Positions 7,317 through 17,103 of a stretch of DNA of 64,000 bases are shown one piece after another. Origin of the DNA: Muribaculaceae bacterium (GTDB lineage: Bacteria > Bacteroidota > Bacteroidia > Bacteroidales > Muribaculaceae); NCBI GenBank assembly GCA_022509165.1, contig JAFLTT010000004.1, positions 1-64,000 of the forward strand, written 5' to 3'. The notes beneath the pieces are model-generated. The model had not been told where the DNA came from and ran no database searches. It saw nothing but the letters and a program-made list of their open reading frames with translations. Numbering within the stretch: position 1 is the stretch's first letter; the number at the start of each line of letters is the position of its first letter. A program made the position numbers and the translations under genes.

Positions 7317-8979
7317 AACCCTGCCAATCCTATTCCTTTCAGTTTTATCCGTACTCACCTCATTCGCACAGACCACTCCGAGTCCCAGCCATGATATCAG
7401 TGTGAGCCGGAATCTGACCACCTTCAGTTCAATCGTAAAGGAACTGGAAATGAACTATGTAGACACCATCCGGCCTCAGGAGGCTTTCGGTGCCGCTATA
7501 GAGGCGTTTCTTTCCACAGTAGATCCTTATACGGAATATTATAGTTCCGACGACCGTAATGAGCTCACAAAAATTACAACGGGGCAATATGACTACGGAG
7601 GAATCGGAAGTTATATCATGCAACGCGACGGACATTCCTATATCTCGGGGCCTATGGAAGGAGCTCCGGCTGCCAAGGCCGGTCTTCGCTCGGGAGACTG
7701 GATTATTCAGGTAGACACCACAGACACCTCCAATATGACCTCGGCAGAAGTATCTGCCCTGCTTCGCGGATTAGCCGGCACACCGGTAAAAGTGACTGTC
7801 AATCGCCCGTTCGTCACTGATTCTATCATCAATTTTGATATAGTAAGAGCCAAACTTACCGACCCCTCTGTGCCCTATTGGGGTGTGGTAAATGGTAATA
7901 CAGGTTACATACGCCTTACACAGTTTCTGGCCGACAGCGGGGGAGATGTATATGAAGCCTTACAGGCTTTCAAGGCTAATCCGGATGTCACCCAGATTGT
8001 GCTCGATCTTCGGGGTAATGGCGGAGGTCTTCTGGAGCAGGCGGTAGACATCCTGGGCAATTTTCTTCCGAAAGGTACCGAAGTGCTTCGTACCCGAGGG
8101 CGTGACAAGTCTTTGGAAAAAGTGTATAAGACCACAAAACGACCCATTTATCCCGATATACCTCTGGCAGTGCTGATTGACGGTGCGTCGGCTTCGGCCT
8201 CAGAGATCACTGCAGGGGCGCTCCAGGACCTTGACAGGGCAGTGTTGGTAGGCTCCAGGAGTTTCGGAAAAGGCCTGGTACAATCTACCCGCCCTCTGCC
8301 TTTCGATGGATTATTGAAAGTCACGGTAGCTAAATATTATACCCCTTCCGGACGTCTTATTCAGGCTCTTGATTATTCAAGGCGTAATGCCGATGGCTCT
8401 GTAGCCCGGACTCCGGATTCCCTCACCAATGTATATCACACTCTTCATGGCCGTGAAGTGAGAGACGGGGGAGGTCTAACACCGGATATAAATATCGAAT
8501 GGGACCGGGTAAGCCCTATTCTATACAATCTGGTGGGAGACAACCGTATATTTGATTTTGCTACCCGATATGCCAACACTCACGATACCATACCGGGACC
8601 ATGGGAATTTGAAGTAGACGAGGCTTTATTCACAGAATTTAAGGAAACTCTAAATAAAGAGACTCTGCAATACGACAAAGTGATGGATCAGCTCCTGAAG
8701 CAATTGCGAGAAGCGGCCCAAATGGAAGGCTATCTCACAGAAGAGGCTGAACAGGCTATGAATACCCTCACACCCTTGTTGACCAATGATGTGAATCAGG
8801 ATCTTGACAATAAACGGGAAGAAATATCGGAATATCTTGGTGCGGAGATTGCCAGCCGGTATTATTATGAGAACGGACGGCTCATCCAATCCCTTAAAAA
8901 AGACAAAGCCTTGAAAGAGGCAATCGATATTCTCTCAAATCCAAAACGTCTCGAGTCGATATTGGGAAAAAATCCATAA
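7309..8979 (+). CDS. S41-family carboxyl-terminal processing peptidase (CtpA/Tsp-like)
   Basis: Periplasmic serine protease with a Ser/Lys catalytic dyad, probably involved in envelope protein processing. Residues 1-20 are a signal peptide ending FAQ. A PDZ domain spans about 95-175 (GPMEGAPAAKAGLRSGDWI). The S41 domain spans about 195-370 and shows LDLRGNGGG (232-240), the nucleophile region GASASASEI (292-300) and Lys321 in SFGKGLVQS. A C-terminal helical tail of about 130 residues follows. Its ATG lies inside the end of nadB (ATGAATAA), indicating translational coupling. Confidence 0.92.
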   Translation: MNKTLPILFLSVLSVLTSFAQTTPSPSHDISVSRNLTTFSSIVKELEMNYVDTIRPQEAFGAAIEAFLSTVDPYTEYYSSDDRNELTKITTGQYDYGGIGSYIMQRDGHSYISGPMEGAPAAKAGLRSGDWIIQVDTTDTSNMTSAEVSALLRGLAGTPVKVTVNRPFVTDSIINFDIVRAKLTDPSVPYWGVVNGNTGYIRLTQFLADSGGDVYEALQAFKANPDVTQIVLDLRGNGGGLLEQAVDILGNFLPKGTEVLRTRGRDKSLEKVYKTTKRPIYPDIPLAVLIDGASASASEITAGALQDLDRAVLVGSRSFGKGLVQSTRPLPFDGLLKVTVAKYYTPSGRLIQALDYSRRNADGSVARTPDSLTNVYHTLHGREVRDGGGLTPDINIEWDRVSPILYNLVGDNRIFDFATRYANTHDTIPGPWEFEVDEALFTEFKETLNKETLQYDKVMDQLLKQLREAAQMEGYLTEEAEQAMNTLTPLLTNDVNQDLDNKREEISEYLGAEIASRYYYENGRLIQSLKKDKALKEAIDILSNPKRLESILGKNP

Positions 8980-8983
8980 AGCG

Positions 8984-11900
8984 GTGAAACTATCAGAAGC
9001 CCAACACCTTTTTGCCTCCGATGCAAGGGTAAAGTCACTTAAGAAGGTAATAGAAGATAAGACAATCAGGAAAATTGCCCTTTCCGGCCTCTATGGGAGT
9101 GCGCCTGCTATGCTTTTTGCCTCTTTGCCTCCACTTAAGTCGCCTTATATTATTGTGGCTGATGATTTCGATGCCGCAGGGTATATCTATCATGATTTAT
9201 GCCAGATTGCCGGAGCCGATAAGGTGGGAGTATTTCCGAGCGGCTATCGCCGAGATATAAAATACGGTCAGACAGATCCTCCTTCTCAGATATTAAGGAC
9301 TGAAACCTTGGATGCCTGGCATAAGAAAAACCACCCTTTATGGGTGGTGACATCCCCGGAGGCTTTAGCGGAAAAAGTGCCTGCAGGCGATCAGTTAGCT
9401 AAGAACACCCTGACACTTTCGGCAGGTAAGAATGCCGACATGGATGAGGTAAAAAAGAAACTACGTGAATTAGGGTTCAAGGAGACTGACTATGTATATG
9501 AACCGGGACAGTTCGCTGTCAGAGGGTCAATACTGGACGTATATTCCTTCTCGGGAGAACTCCCTTACCGTATAGATTTTTTCGATGATGAGGTAGACTC
9601 CATCCGTATATTTAATGTTGAGACACAATTATCGCAACAGAAAGTTGATACCGTATCTATCATTCCTCCGGATCTGGTGAAAGATGATTCCGAAGGCATT
9701 TCACTTCTGGAATATGCAGGTAAAGATACCGTGGTAATTGCCCAGTCATTTCATTGGATGGAGACAAGGATCAAGGCTATATGCTCTGAAACCATGTCGA
9801 CGGCAGTATCAATTACCGGAGAGGGAGATGAAAATGCCCTGAATAAAACGGTAAATCCGGATGATTTCCTATATAGACTATCTCTGCTTAAACAGGTGGA
9901 ATTTGGTAATGGAGCGGGAGATGTGACATCCTATCAGGCCGATACGCGTATCACTTTTTCCACCACTCTCCAGGCCTTGTATCACAAAAATTTTGAGCTC
10001 ATTGCTTCATCATTCAAGGATTTTCTCGAGAAAGGTTACCGGCTTTTAATTCTTAGCGACACCCCTTTCCAGAATGAACGTCTGAAGTCTATATTCAACG
10101 ACCGTGGTGACAACATACCTTTCACTCCGGTAGATGCTACTCTCCATGAAGGGTTTGCCGACCATGACAATAAGATATGTTTCTTTACGGATCACCAGAT
10201 TTTTGACCGTTTTCATAAATATAATCTTAAGAGCGACAGAGCCCGAGGTGGAAAATTGGCTCTTTCACTCAAAGAACTAAGCCAGATTGAGACGGGAGAT
10301 TTCATTGTACATGTGGATCATGGCATCGCACGGTTCGGTGGTTTAATAAAAACAGATGTCAATGGGCGCCCTCAAGAGATGTTGAAGCTCTATTTCCAGA
10401 ATGACGACCTTGTGCTGGTGAGCATTCATGCCCTGCATAAATTATCGAAATATCGGGGCAAGGAGGGAGTGCCACCTAAAATCAGTAAATTAGGTTCGGG
10501 GGCATGGGAAAGATTAAAGGATCGTACTAAATCCAAAATGAAGGATATAGCCCGCGACCTTATCAAACTATACTCCGAACGTCGCCAGCAAAAGGGACAT
10601 GCCTATGCCCCGGATTCATATCTTCAGCATGAACTTGAGGCAAGTTTTATTTATGAAGATACCCCTGACCAGATAAAAGCCATGACAGATATAAAAGCTG
10701 ACATGGAAAGTGACCGACCCATGGACCGCCTGATCTGTGGTGACGTAGGATTTGGTAAAACTGAAATTGCAATTCGTGCTGCATTCAAAGCCGCAGCCGA
10801 TAGTAAACAGACTGCTGTGCTTGTCCCTACTACAGTGCTGGCCATGCAGCATTATCATACTTTCTCTGAACGACTGAAAGATCTTCCTGTGAGAGTGGAA
10901 TTCATCTCGCGTGCCAAGAAGCCAAAAGAAGTGAAACAGATACTGGCGGATCTGGCTGAAGGTAAGGTAGACATTCTCGTGGGAACACATAAACTCATCG
11001 GGAAAGATGTAAAATTCAAGGATCTGGGGCTTCTCATTGTGGATGAAGAGCAGAAATTCGGAGTTGCTGTAAAGGAAAAACTACGTCAGTTAAAGACAAA
11101 TGTTGACACTCTCACCATGAGTGCCACTCCTATACCACGCACCCTGCAGTTTTCACTTATGGGAGCACGTGACCTTTCTTCTCTAAACACTCCTCCGGCC
11201 AATCGGCGTCCGATAGAGACCAATGTGTCTTCTTTTGATGATGAGGTAATAAAAGAAGCGATAGAATTTGAATTGAGCCGAAACGGTCAGGTCTTCTTTA
11301 TCTCCAACCGTATTGAGAACCTCACTACCATTGAAAATACCATACGTCGTCTTGTACCCGGAGTACGGGTAGTCACAGCCCATGGGCAAATGCCTCCGGA
11401 AAAGGTGGAAAAGGCCATCCTGGATTTTGCGGCACACGATTATGACGTGCTTCTTTCTACCACTATAGTGGAGAATGGTATTGATATGCCCAATGTAAAT
11501 ACGATCCTTATCAACAATGCCCATACTTTCGGACTTAGTGAATTACATCAGCTTAGAGGGCGTGTGGGAAGAAGCAACCGTAAGGCATTCTGTTACCTTC
11601 TTGTCCCGCCCGGCAGTCCACTTACCCCTGTGGCCAGACGGCGTCTTCAGGCTATAGAAAATTTCAGCGATTTGGGAAGCGGTATACATATCGCCATGCA
11701 GGACCTTGATATACGAGGTGCCGGCAACTTGCTCGGAGCCGAACAAAGTGGATTTATCGCTGATTTAGGATATGAGGCTTATCAGAAAATCCTGAAAGAA
11801 TCTGTATTTGAACTTAAGACAGAAGAATTCCCGGATGAATTTGAAGATCTTACCTATGGCAAAGACGAAGAATTTGTGTCGGACTGTACTATTGAGAGCG

Positions 11901-12340
11901 ACCTCGAATTAAGGCTTCCACCGGAATATGTGCCCCAGGAAAGCGAAAGAATAAGCCTTTACCAGCAACTTGACAATATGGAGAAGCCGGAGCAAACCGA
12001 ACTCTTCCGGAGTAATCTGAAAGACCGTTTCGGCCCGATACCGGAAACCTCTGAAGAATTGATAAAGGTAGTACTTCTCCGTATGGCCGCACGTCGCCTG
12101 GGTATTGAGCGTTTGGTGTTGAAAAACGGCTCCATGAGACTTTTCTTTGTAGGGAAGGACAACAAAGCATATTATAACAGCACCGCTTTCGGCAAAGTGC
12201 TTGCCTTTGTGCAGGCTCACCCGCTTCAGTGTGAACTCCGGGAAGTGAATGGAAAGAATTCTATTTTAATTTCAAAAGTTCCTACCGTATCGTCGGCTCT
12301 TTCCATTCTCACTGAAATAGAGAAAAGCCAACCCCTCTAA
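8984..12340 (+). CDS. mfd: Transcription-repair coupling factor Mfd
   Basis: ATP-dependent DNA translocase that removes RNA polymerase stalled at lesions and recruits UvrA. Length 1118 residues, near the family norm. The N-terminal UvrB-like module is followed by the RNA-polymerase-interaction domain (GDFIVHVDHGIARFGGL region, near residue 440), Walker A GDVGFGKTEIA (about 584), DEEQ box (about 686), SATPIPRT, the RecG-like TRG region (HQLRGRVGRSNRKAFCYLL), and a C-terminal TRCF domain. The start is GTG, 4 bases after the S41 stop; no ATG lies near. Operon with nadB and S41 is likely. Confidence 0.96.
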   Translation: MKLSEAQHLFASDARVKSLKKVIEDKTIRKIALSGLYGSAPAMLFASLPPLKSPYIIVADDFDAAGYIYHDLCQIAGADKVGVFPSGYRRDIKYGQTDPPSQILRTETLDAWHKKNHPLWVVTSPEALAEKVPAGDQLAKNTLTLSAGKNADMDEVKKKLRELGFKETDYVYEPGQFAVRGSILDVYSFSGELPYRIDFFDDEVDSIRIFNVETQLSQQKVDTVSIIPPDLVKDDSEGISLLEYAGKDTVVIAQSFHWMETRIKAICSETMSTAVSITGEGDENALNKTVNPDDFLYRLSLLKQVEFGNGAGDVTSYQADTRITFSTTLQALYHKNFELIASSFKDFLEKGYRLLILSDTPFQNERLKSIFNDRGDNIPFTPVDATLHEGFADHDNKICFFTDHQIFDRFHKYNLKSDRARGGKLALSLKELSQIETGDFIVHVDHGIARFGGLIKTDVNGRPQEMLKLYFQNDDLVLVSIHALHKLSKYRGKEGVPPKISKLGSGAWERLKDRTKSKMKDIARDLIKLYSERRQQKGHAYAPDSYLQHELEASFIYEDTPDQIKAMTDIKADMESDRPMDRLICGDVGFGKTEIAIRAAFKAAADSKQTAVLVPTTVLAMQHYHTFSERLKDLPVRVEFISRAKKPKEVKQILADLAEGKVDILVGTHKLIGKDVKFKDLGLLIVDEEQKFGVAVKEKLRQLKTNVDTLTMSATPIPRTLQFSLMGARDLSSLNTPPANRRPIETNVSSFDDEVIKEAIEFELSRNGQVFFISNRIENLTTIENTIRRLVPGVRVVTAHGQMPPEKVEKAILDFAAHDYDVLLSTTIVENGIDMPNVNTILINNAHTFGLSELHQLRGRVGRSNRKAFCYLLVPPGSPLTPVARRRLQAIENFSDLGSGIHIAMQDLDIRGAGNLLGAEQSGFIADLGYEAYQKILKESVFELKTEEFPDEFEDLTYGKDEEFVSDCTIESDLELRLPPEYVPQESERISLYQQLDNMEKPEQTELFRSNLKDRFGPIPETSEELIKVVLLRMAARRLGIERLVLKNGSMRLFFVGKDNKAYYNSTAFGKVLAFVQAHPLQCELREVNGKNSILISKVPTVSSALSILTEIEKSQPL

Positions 12341-12391
12341 TCCGGGTTATTCAAGAACTCCACTTTTGAGAGCTTTCCTATAGAACGAGGG

Positions 12392-14326
12392 TTACCAGAT
12401 AACTTTATGGCTTTTTGTGCCTTGGCGTAAAATATAGATTTCACCTTTACGCGGATGCTCGATTCTTACGCCCTGGAGATTATAAATTTCCATAGGAGCG
12501 TCTTTATCGGTTATTATCAGATCGCTGTCTATTACTGAATGAGCATAATCCGGTAACTCCATTGCCAGGGTATTGTCACGAGTCGGTTCGGTATAATTGC
12601 CTTGCGCATAATCGCCAAAAATACCTTTCATCCATTGAGTCTTTGCCCTCAGTTTATCTTTGACTATATTCAACTTTTCCGCCATGTTGCGGTTGTCTGC
12701 TACTCTCTGACCTCCTCCCGGTGCCGGTTCATTGGCCCATCTTTTATAATCATATTGCACAGCTTGCAACAGGTGACTTGCATAATCATCCAGATCAGAT
12801 TCTATACCCGGATATTCCTTCTGCATAAACCAAAGCCATGTATCTTTCACTTTCTCATTGAAGGCAGTGTTTTCTCTCATTGAGGGTATCCAGGTATTGC
12901 CGAAAGGATCGCAGGTATAGAAGAAAGTATTTGTATAACCGTTGAAAGCATTACCGGCATCCCAAAGAGGAGAAAAATGCCATTTCTGGCCTTCTCCACG
13001 ATCCCGGTAAAGATAAGTTGACCCATGATAAGATTCAGTATCGCTCACTATTTCCTGTACCAGATAATATCTGGCCGCATCATCCAGGTCAAGATAACGC
13101 CATATGATGTCATCATTTCGTCCGATGGCATTATTCATTGCAGAGAACTGATCTTTGACAAACAGTTTCTGAATCTCTGAATATTCTTCCGGAGTATCCC
13201 AGGTAATACGCAAGGCGTCGAGATAATGGCCTCCTACGAATGATTTTTCCTCCATTCGGATTTGATTTTCTTCATCATAGTTGTCAAGTTCTACGATGTA
13301 TCCGCCCGATATCAGTTCGGGCTCCTCTTCAAAGTCGTTTAACTCTTCAATTTCAATTCTGCCGTCGCCCACTCTTATAGATTCCGTAAGGAAGTATAGG
13401 CCACGGTAGTCCCCGTTTATTATCAGTTCCACCGGCTGCATGGCAGGAGTCCATGGAAGCCCGATTCTTTCACCGAGATTGAAGGAAGTATAGTTTCTCA
13501 AATATCCGTAGTTATCGTCGGCATGGGCAAGTAGTGCATAATGTTTGCTTTTTGATGGAGTAAGACCCAGGAGATTTTGTTTTTTGTCTAATTTAATTTT
13601 GAAGGGTTTCTTAGAAAAACCGATCCTGGTCCAGTTACCGCGAGCTTTAATTTGTAAAGGGAGAGGTTTCTCTTCGCTTCCCACATTTTCAGCACCCAAA
13701 TCCTCCATCCATTCACATCCGTTTACATCGATCCAGTATTCGGAATATTCGAAATAATTTTTATGAGATAAGTTATAATCGTTTATCTCATTGTTATAAG
13801 CCTTATGATTCTCATCCGTATAGACGTTTATATGCATTACAGGCAGAGTACCGGAAGTCTTGTCGGCGGGTTTCGGAATATTTCCTCCCAAATCAAAAAG
13901 CACTTCCAGTTCCTGAACATAAGTATCTTTGAGGGTAAATGAAATCACACCTGATGAAATTCCTGAGGTATGAAGGTTTTTTCCGGTTCTGACTAAGGTA
14001 ATATATTGTGAGCTGTCAATGTAAATATCTCCTTCGCTTCCACCAAAATCGATTGTATTCCATTCACATGTGGCGATCTTGAATTCTCCTTCCGGGATAG
14101 CATTGTTTTCATTAATCACAAGGGTATAAGTATCTCCGCTACGTGAAAATTGATATTTGGAATCAATATCCCATCCGGTCGCCTGTCCTCGGAGGTATAT
14201 TATAGGCCTGTTTTCATTATCAAAAATATCCTGTGCATTTACGGAAATTGAAAAAGGGAAAAGAGATAAAAATGCAAAAAATAGAATTAAGAGAGGTTGC
14301 TGAGCTCCGGAAAAATACTTTTTCAT
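12392..14326 (-). CDS. Secreted CotH-kinase family protein
   Basis: A 644-residue exported protein. Residues 1-31 are a signal peptide ending VNAQ. An N-terminal beta domain (about 35-150) resembles the SusE/F-like or starch-binding modules of Bacteroidetes (PIIYLRGQATGWD). The CotH domain covers about 165-540, with KARGNWTR, KPFKIKLDKKQNLLG, LLAHADDNYGYLRNY, NGDYRGLYFLTESIRVGDGRIEI and the W-DAGNAF segment. CotH proteins are atypical kinases in spore coats and are widespread in Bacteroidetes with unknown substrates. The C-terminal 30 residues (MEIYNLQGVRIE...GEIYILR) match the short C-terminal modules of Bacteroidales surface proteins, possibly a sorting signal. Monocistronic, convergent with mfd. 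Confidence 0.82.
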   Translation of the reverse strand: MKKYFSGAQQPLLILFFAFLSLFPFSISVNAQDIFDNENRPIIYLRGQATGWDIDSKYQFSRSGDTYTLVINENNAIPEGEFKIATCEWNTIDFGGSEGDIYIDSSQYITLVRTGKNLHTSGISSGVISFTLKDTYVQELEVLFDLGGNIPKPADKTSGTLPVMHINVYTDENHKAYNNEINDYNLSHKNYFEYSEYWIDVNGCEWMEDLGAENVGSEEKPLPLQIKARGNWTRIGFSKKPFKIKLDKKQNLLGLTPSKSKHYALLAHADDNYGYLRNYTSFNLGERIGLPWTPAMQPVELIINGDYRGLYFLTESIRVGDGRIEIEELNDFEEEPELISGGYIVELDNYDEENQIRMEEKSFVGGHYLDALRITWDTPEEYSEIQKLFVKDQFSAMNNAIGRNDDIIWRYLDLDDAARYYLVQEIVSDTESYHGSTYLYRDRGEGQKWHFSPLWDAGNAFNGYTNTFFYTCDPFGNTWIPSMRENTAFNEKVKDTWLWFMQKEYPGIESDLDDYASHLLQAVQYDYKRWANEPAPGGGQRVADNRNMAEKLNIVKDKLRAKTQWMKGIFGDYAQGNYTEPTRDNTLAMELPDYAHSVIDSDLIITDKDAPMEIYNLQGVRIEHPRKGEIYILRQGTKSHKVIW

Positions 14327-14408
14327 GACTTTTAATGAAGAAAGATTTCTGATTGAAAAGGAATTTGGCTCACAAAATTAACTCATTTCACTATCTTTTC
14401 AAAACACA

Positions 14409-14437
14409 TAAAAAAAGCAGCCCCTATAGAGGCTGCC
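14409..14437 (-). terminator. Intrinsic terminator of pgi
   Basis: On the minus strand GCAGCC (14436-14431 complement) pairs with GGCTGC across a 7-8 base loop and runs into eight T residues. It lies about 45 bases after the pgi stop and before the CotH gene. Confidence 0.8.
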
Positions 14438-14478
14438 AAGAATTGTAGATATTGTAAAAAAGAATATCTGTAATGTGT

Positions 14479-15819
14479 TTATTTAATTTTTGCTTTGATA
14501 GCTGCAGAAGCTTCTTCGTAGCCCGGTTTTTCGAGCAAGGCAAACATATTTTTCTTATATGCTTCTACGCCCGGCTGATTGAAAGGATTTACTCCGAGCA
14601 TATAGCCGCTGACACCGCATGCTTTCTCAAAGAAATAGATGAGTTGGCCCAGGGTATTTTCCTCAAGCGCATTCAGTTCAATCTTTATTACCGGCACACC
14701 ACCGTCAACATGTGCTATCTTAGTGCCGAGTTCGGCCATTTTGTTAACTTCGTCTATATTCTTTCCGGCCAGATAGTTTATACCGTCAAGGTTAGCTGCA
14801 TCCTGAGGTATTCTTCTTGTGATAGCCGGTTTCTTAACTGAAAGAACGGTTTCGAAGATTGTACGCTCGCCTTCCTGAATCCATTGACCCATTGAGTGAA
14901 GATCGGTAGTGAGGTCAACTGAAGCCGGGAATATACCCTTGCCATCTTTACCTTCGCTCTCGCCGTATAGTTGTTTCCACCATTCGGCAAAGAAATGAAG
15001 TTTAGGATTATAATTTACGAGAATCTCAATCTTCTTACCACTCTGATAAAGAGCATTGCGCATGCGGGCATATATTTCGCATGGATTCTCTGCACCCGGA
15101 TGCTTGGTAGTGTTTTCCATTTCAGCAGCGCCATGCACCAGTTTTTCGATATCGAAACCTGCACATGCTATTGGCAGCAGACCTACCGGTGTAAGAACAG
15201 AAAAACGACCACCAACATTGTCAGGTATCACATAGGTTTCATATCCTTCTTGAGTGGCAAGTGTGCGGAGTGCACCTTTCTTCTCATCGGTGATGGCTAC
15301 AATAAGTTCTTTTGCTGCATCCTTACCGGCCTGCTTCTCTAAAAGTTCCTTGAAAATACGGAAGGCGATGGCAGGTTCGGTAGTAGTGCCTGATTTTGAA
15401 ATTACAATAATTCCAAATTTCTTTCCTTCGAGAAGTTTTTCAAGTTCTGCAGTATATTCCTCGCTGATATTCTGGCCGGCATACACAATTTTCGGATTCT
15501 TGGGTTGTGGTCCGTAGAAATCAGCAAAATTATCAGAAAGAGCTGAAATCACAGCTTTAGCTCCTAAATAGCTTCCGCCGATACCTATGCACACTACGTA
15601 TTCGCATTTCTCACGCAGACGTTCTGCAGTCTTGTTGATACTGTCGAGCAGAGATTTAGGAGTCTCTGAAGGAAGATGGAGCCATCCAAGGAAATCAGCA
15701 CCTTCTCCGGTACCGTTTTCAAGGGTGGTCATGGCATCTACAGCCTTGTCTTTGTTGGCTTCGTATTGCTTCTCAGCAAAATACACAGCATCTTGAATGT
15801 TTAATTCGATTGATTTCAT
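14479..15819 (-). CDS. pgi: Glucose-6-phosphate isomerase
   Basis: Interconverts glucose 6-phosphate and fructose 6-phosphate in glycolysis and gluconeogenesis. The 446 residues fit the shorter bacterial/Bacillus-type PGI. Visible signatures are [12 protein letters not shown] (about 79-90), [16 protein letters not shown] (about 137-152), [14 protein letters not shown], and the [26 protein letters not shown] segment holding the catalytic Glu/His region. Single-gene transcript ending in the hairpin at 14409-14437. Confidence 0.95.
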   Translation of the reverse strand: MKSIELNIQDAVYFAEKQYEANKDKAVDAMTTLENGTGEGADFLGWLHLPSETPKSLLDSINKTAERLREKCEYVVCIGIGGSYLGAKAVISALSDNFADFYGPQPKNPKIVYAGQNISEEYTAELEKLLEGKKFGIIVISKSGTTTEPAIAFRIFKELLEKQAGKDAAKELIVAITDEKKGALRTLATQEGYETYVIPDNVGGRFSVLTPVGLLPIACAGFDIEKLVHGAAEMENTTKHPGAENPCEIYARMRNALYQSGKKIEILVNYNPKLHFFAEWWKQLYGESEGKDGKGIFPASVDLTTDLHSMGQWIQEGERTIFETVLSVKKPAITRRIPQDAANLDGINYLAGKNIDEVNKMAELGTKIAHVDGGVPVIKIELNALEENTLGQLIYFFEKACGVSGYMLGVNPFNQPGVEAYKKNMFALLEKPGYEEASAAIKAKIK

Positions 15820-16098
15820 AAATTCTATTTTTTATTCTATAATCTTATATTTCTTTTTTTATAATTATCCCAATAATATCCCAAACAACATATGGTTGAT
15901 AATCAAAGAATTATCCCTCTTTTATTTCGGACGCACGAGCCGTGCGTCCCTACATTTGAGGGCAATTTATTAATGGGATATTTATGAGGATAATCATTTT
16001 ATTTTTTTATTAAATAGTCTCACCGGAAAATTCTGAGTTACCTTCTGTCTTGGGCTATTAGATTATCTAAATTTCAAGTCAGGAAGCGTGCAAAGAAA
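15820..16098. other. Intergenic region with a repeat element
   Basis: No gene is seen. It contains the full-length palindromic element D (see next entry) and, at about 15860-15885, TAATTATCCC-AATAATATCCCA, which resembles the reverse complement of the right end of copy B; this may be a further degenerate end facing copy D. Confidence 0.5.
15892..16005 (+). repeat. Dispersed palindromic element, copy D (full length)
   Basis: The best-preserved copy. It starts TGATAATCAAAGA, has ATTATCCCTCTTTTATTTC, the perfect palindrome GGACGCAC-GAGCC-GTGCGTCC at 15929-15949, CCTACATTTGAGGGCAATT, and ends GGATAATCATTTT. It is homologous to 1633-1740 in opposite orientation, and partly to 1730-1806 and 2085-2140. 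Layout resembles REP-type or MITE-like non-autonomous elements. Confidence 0.75.
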
Positions 16099-17103
16099 TC
16101 AAGTGAAAGTATCTGCGATAGCTCTGAAGGCCTGACGAGGATTCTTGCCCTCATAGATAATTCTGTACACACAGTTTAAAATGGGCATTTCCACATTAAA
16201 ATGCTCCTCATTTATATCGTGCATGCATCGTGTGCCATAGTAACCTTCGGCCACCATCTCCATCTCCATTTTGGCACTTTTCACGCTATATCCTTTTCCT
16301 ATCATTGCACCGAAATTATGATTACGTGAAAAGATACTGTAAGCAGTGACGAGCAGGTCGCCCAGATAGGCTGAACGGTCAATGTCTCTTTCGTGATCCA
16401 TGGGGGCTGCCACATCAATGAATCTGCGCATCTCCCTGATTGCATTGCACACAAGCATTGCTTTGAAGTTGTCTCCGGCCTTCATGCCGTCGACAATACC
16501 CGCTGCTATTGCATATACATTTTTCAGTACCGCTCCATATTCTATGCCGGCCACGTCAAGACTTACAATTGTCTTTAATCTGGAACTCGAAATGCTTCTC
16601 GCGAAGTTGGTGCCCTTGATAGGGTCGTGGCAACCGATGGTGAGATAACTGAGATGGTCAAGCGCCACCTCCTCAGCATGGCAAGGTCCGCCAATCACCA
16701 GCAGATTATTGTCAAGGCATCCGAATCGGGAAGCAAACCAATCGGTGACTATCTGATTATCGCCCGGTACAATACCTTTCACTGCCGAGACAATATTCTT
16801 ATCGGCCATCGGCACGGAAATTTTCTCAGCCTCATCTTTAAAAAAGGGAGAAGGCACAGCCACTACAATTGTCTTGGCACCGGAGATAGCCATATTGATA
16901 TCGGAGAAGAAATCAATTCGATGAGTATCGAATGTGACATCGCTCAGATATACCGGATTGCGATGATTTTTCACAAAATCTGCTATACGGTCGGGGCGCC
17001 TGATATACCAGTTTATCCTCGAATTGTTGTTGAGAATAAGTTTGGCCAGTGCTGTTGCCCAGCTACCGGAACCGATTATTGCTATTTTACCGAGAGATTC
17101 CAT
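16099..17103 (-). CDS. gpsA: Glycerol-3-phosphate dehydrogenase [NAD(P)+]
   Basis: Makes sn-glycerol 3-phosphate from dihydroxyacetone phosphate for phospholipid synthesis. 334 residues, the usual length. The N-terminal dinucleotide motif is IIGSGSWATALAKLI (9-23), NWYIRR follows the second beta strand, SAVKGIVPG carries the catalytic-region lysine, and GAVLKNVYAIAAGIVDGM is the conserved C-domain helix. Its ATG shares one base with the lysS stop (TAATG), so it is translated from the lysS transcript. Confidence 0.95.
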   Translation of the reverse strand: MESLGKIAIIGSGSWATALAKLILNNNSRINWYIRRPDRIADFVKNHRNPVYLSDVTFDTHRIDFFSDINMAISGAKTIVVAVPSPFFKDEAEKISVPMADKNIVSAVKGIVPGDNQIVTDWFASRFGCLDNNLLVIGGPCHAEEVALDHLSYLTIGCHDPIKGTNFARSISSSRLKTIVSLDVAGIEYGAVLKNVYAIAAGIVDGMKAGDNFKAMLVCNAIREMRRFIDVAAPMDHERDIDRSAYLGDLLVTAYSIFSRNHNFGAMIGKGYSVKSAKMEMEMVAEGYYGTRCMHDINEEHFNVEMPILNCVYRIIYEGKNPRQAFRAIADTFT

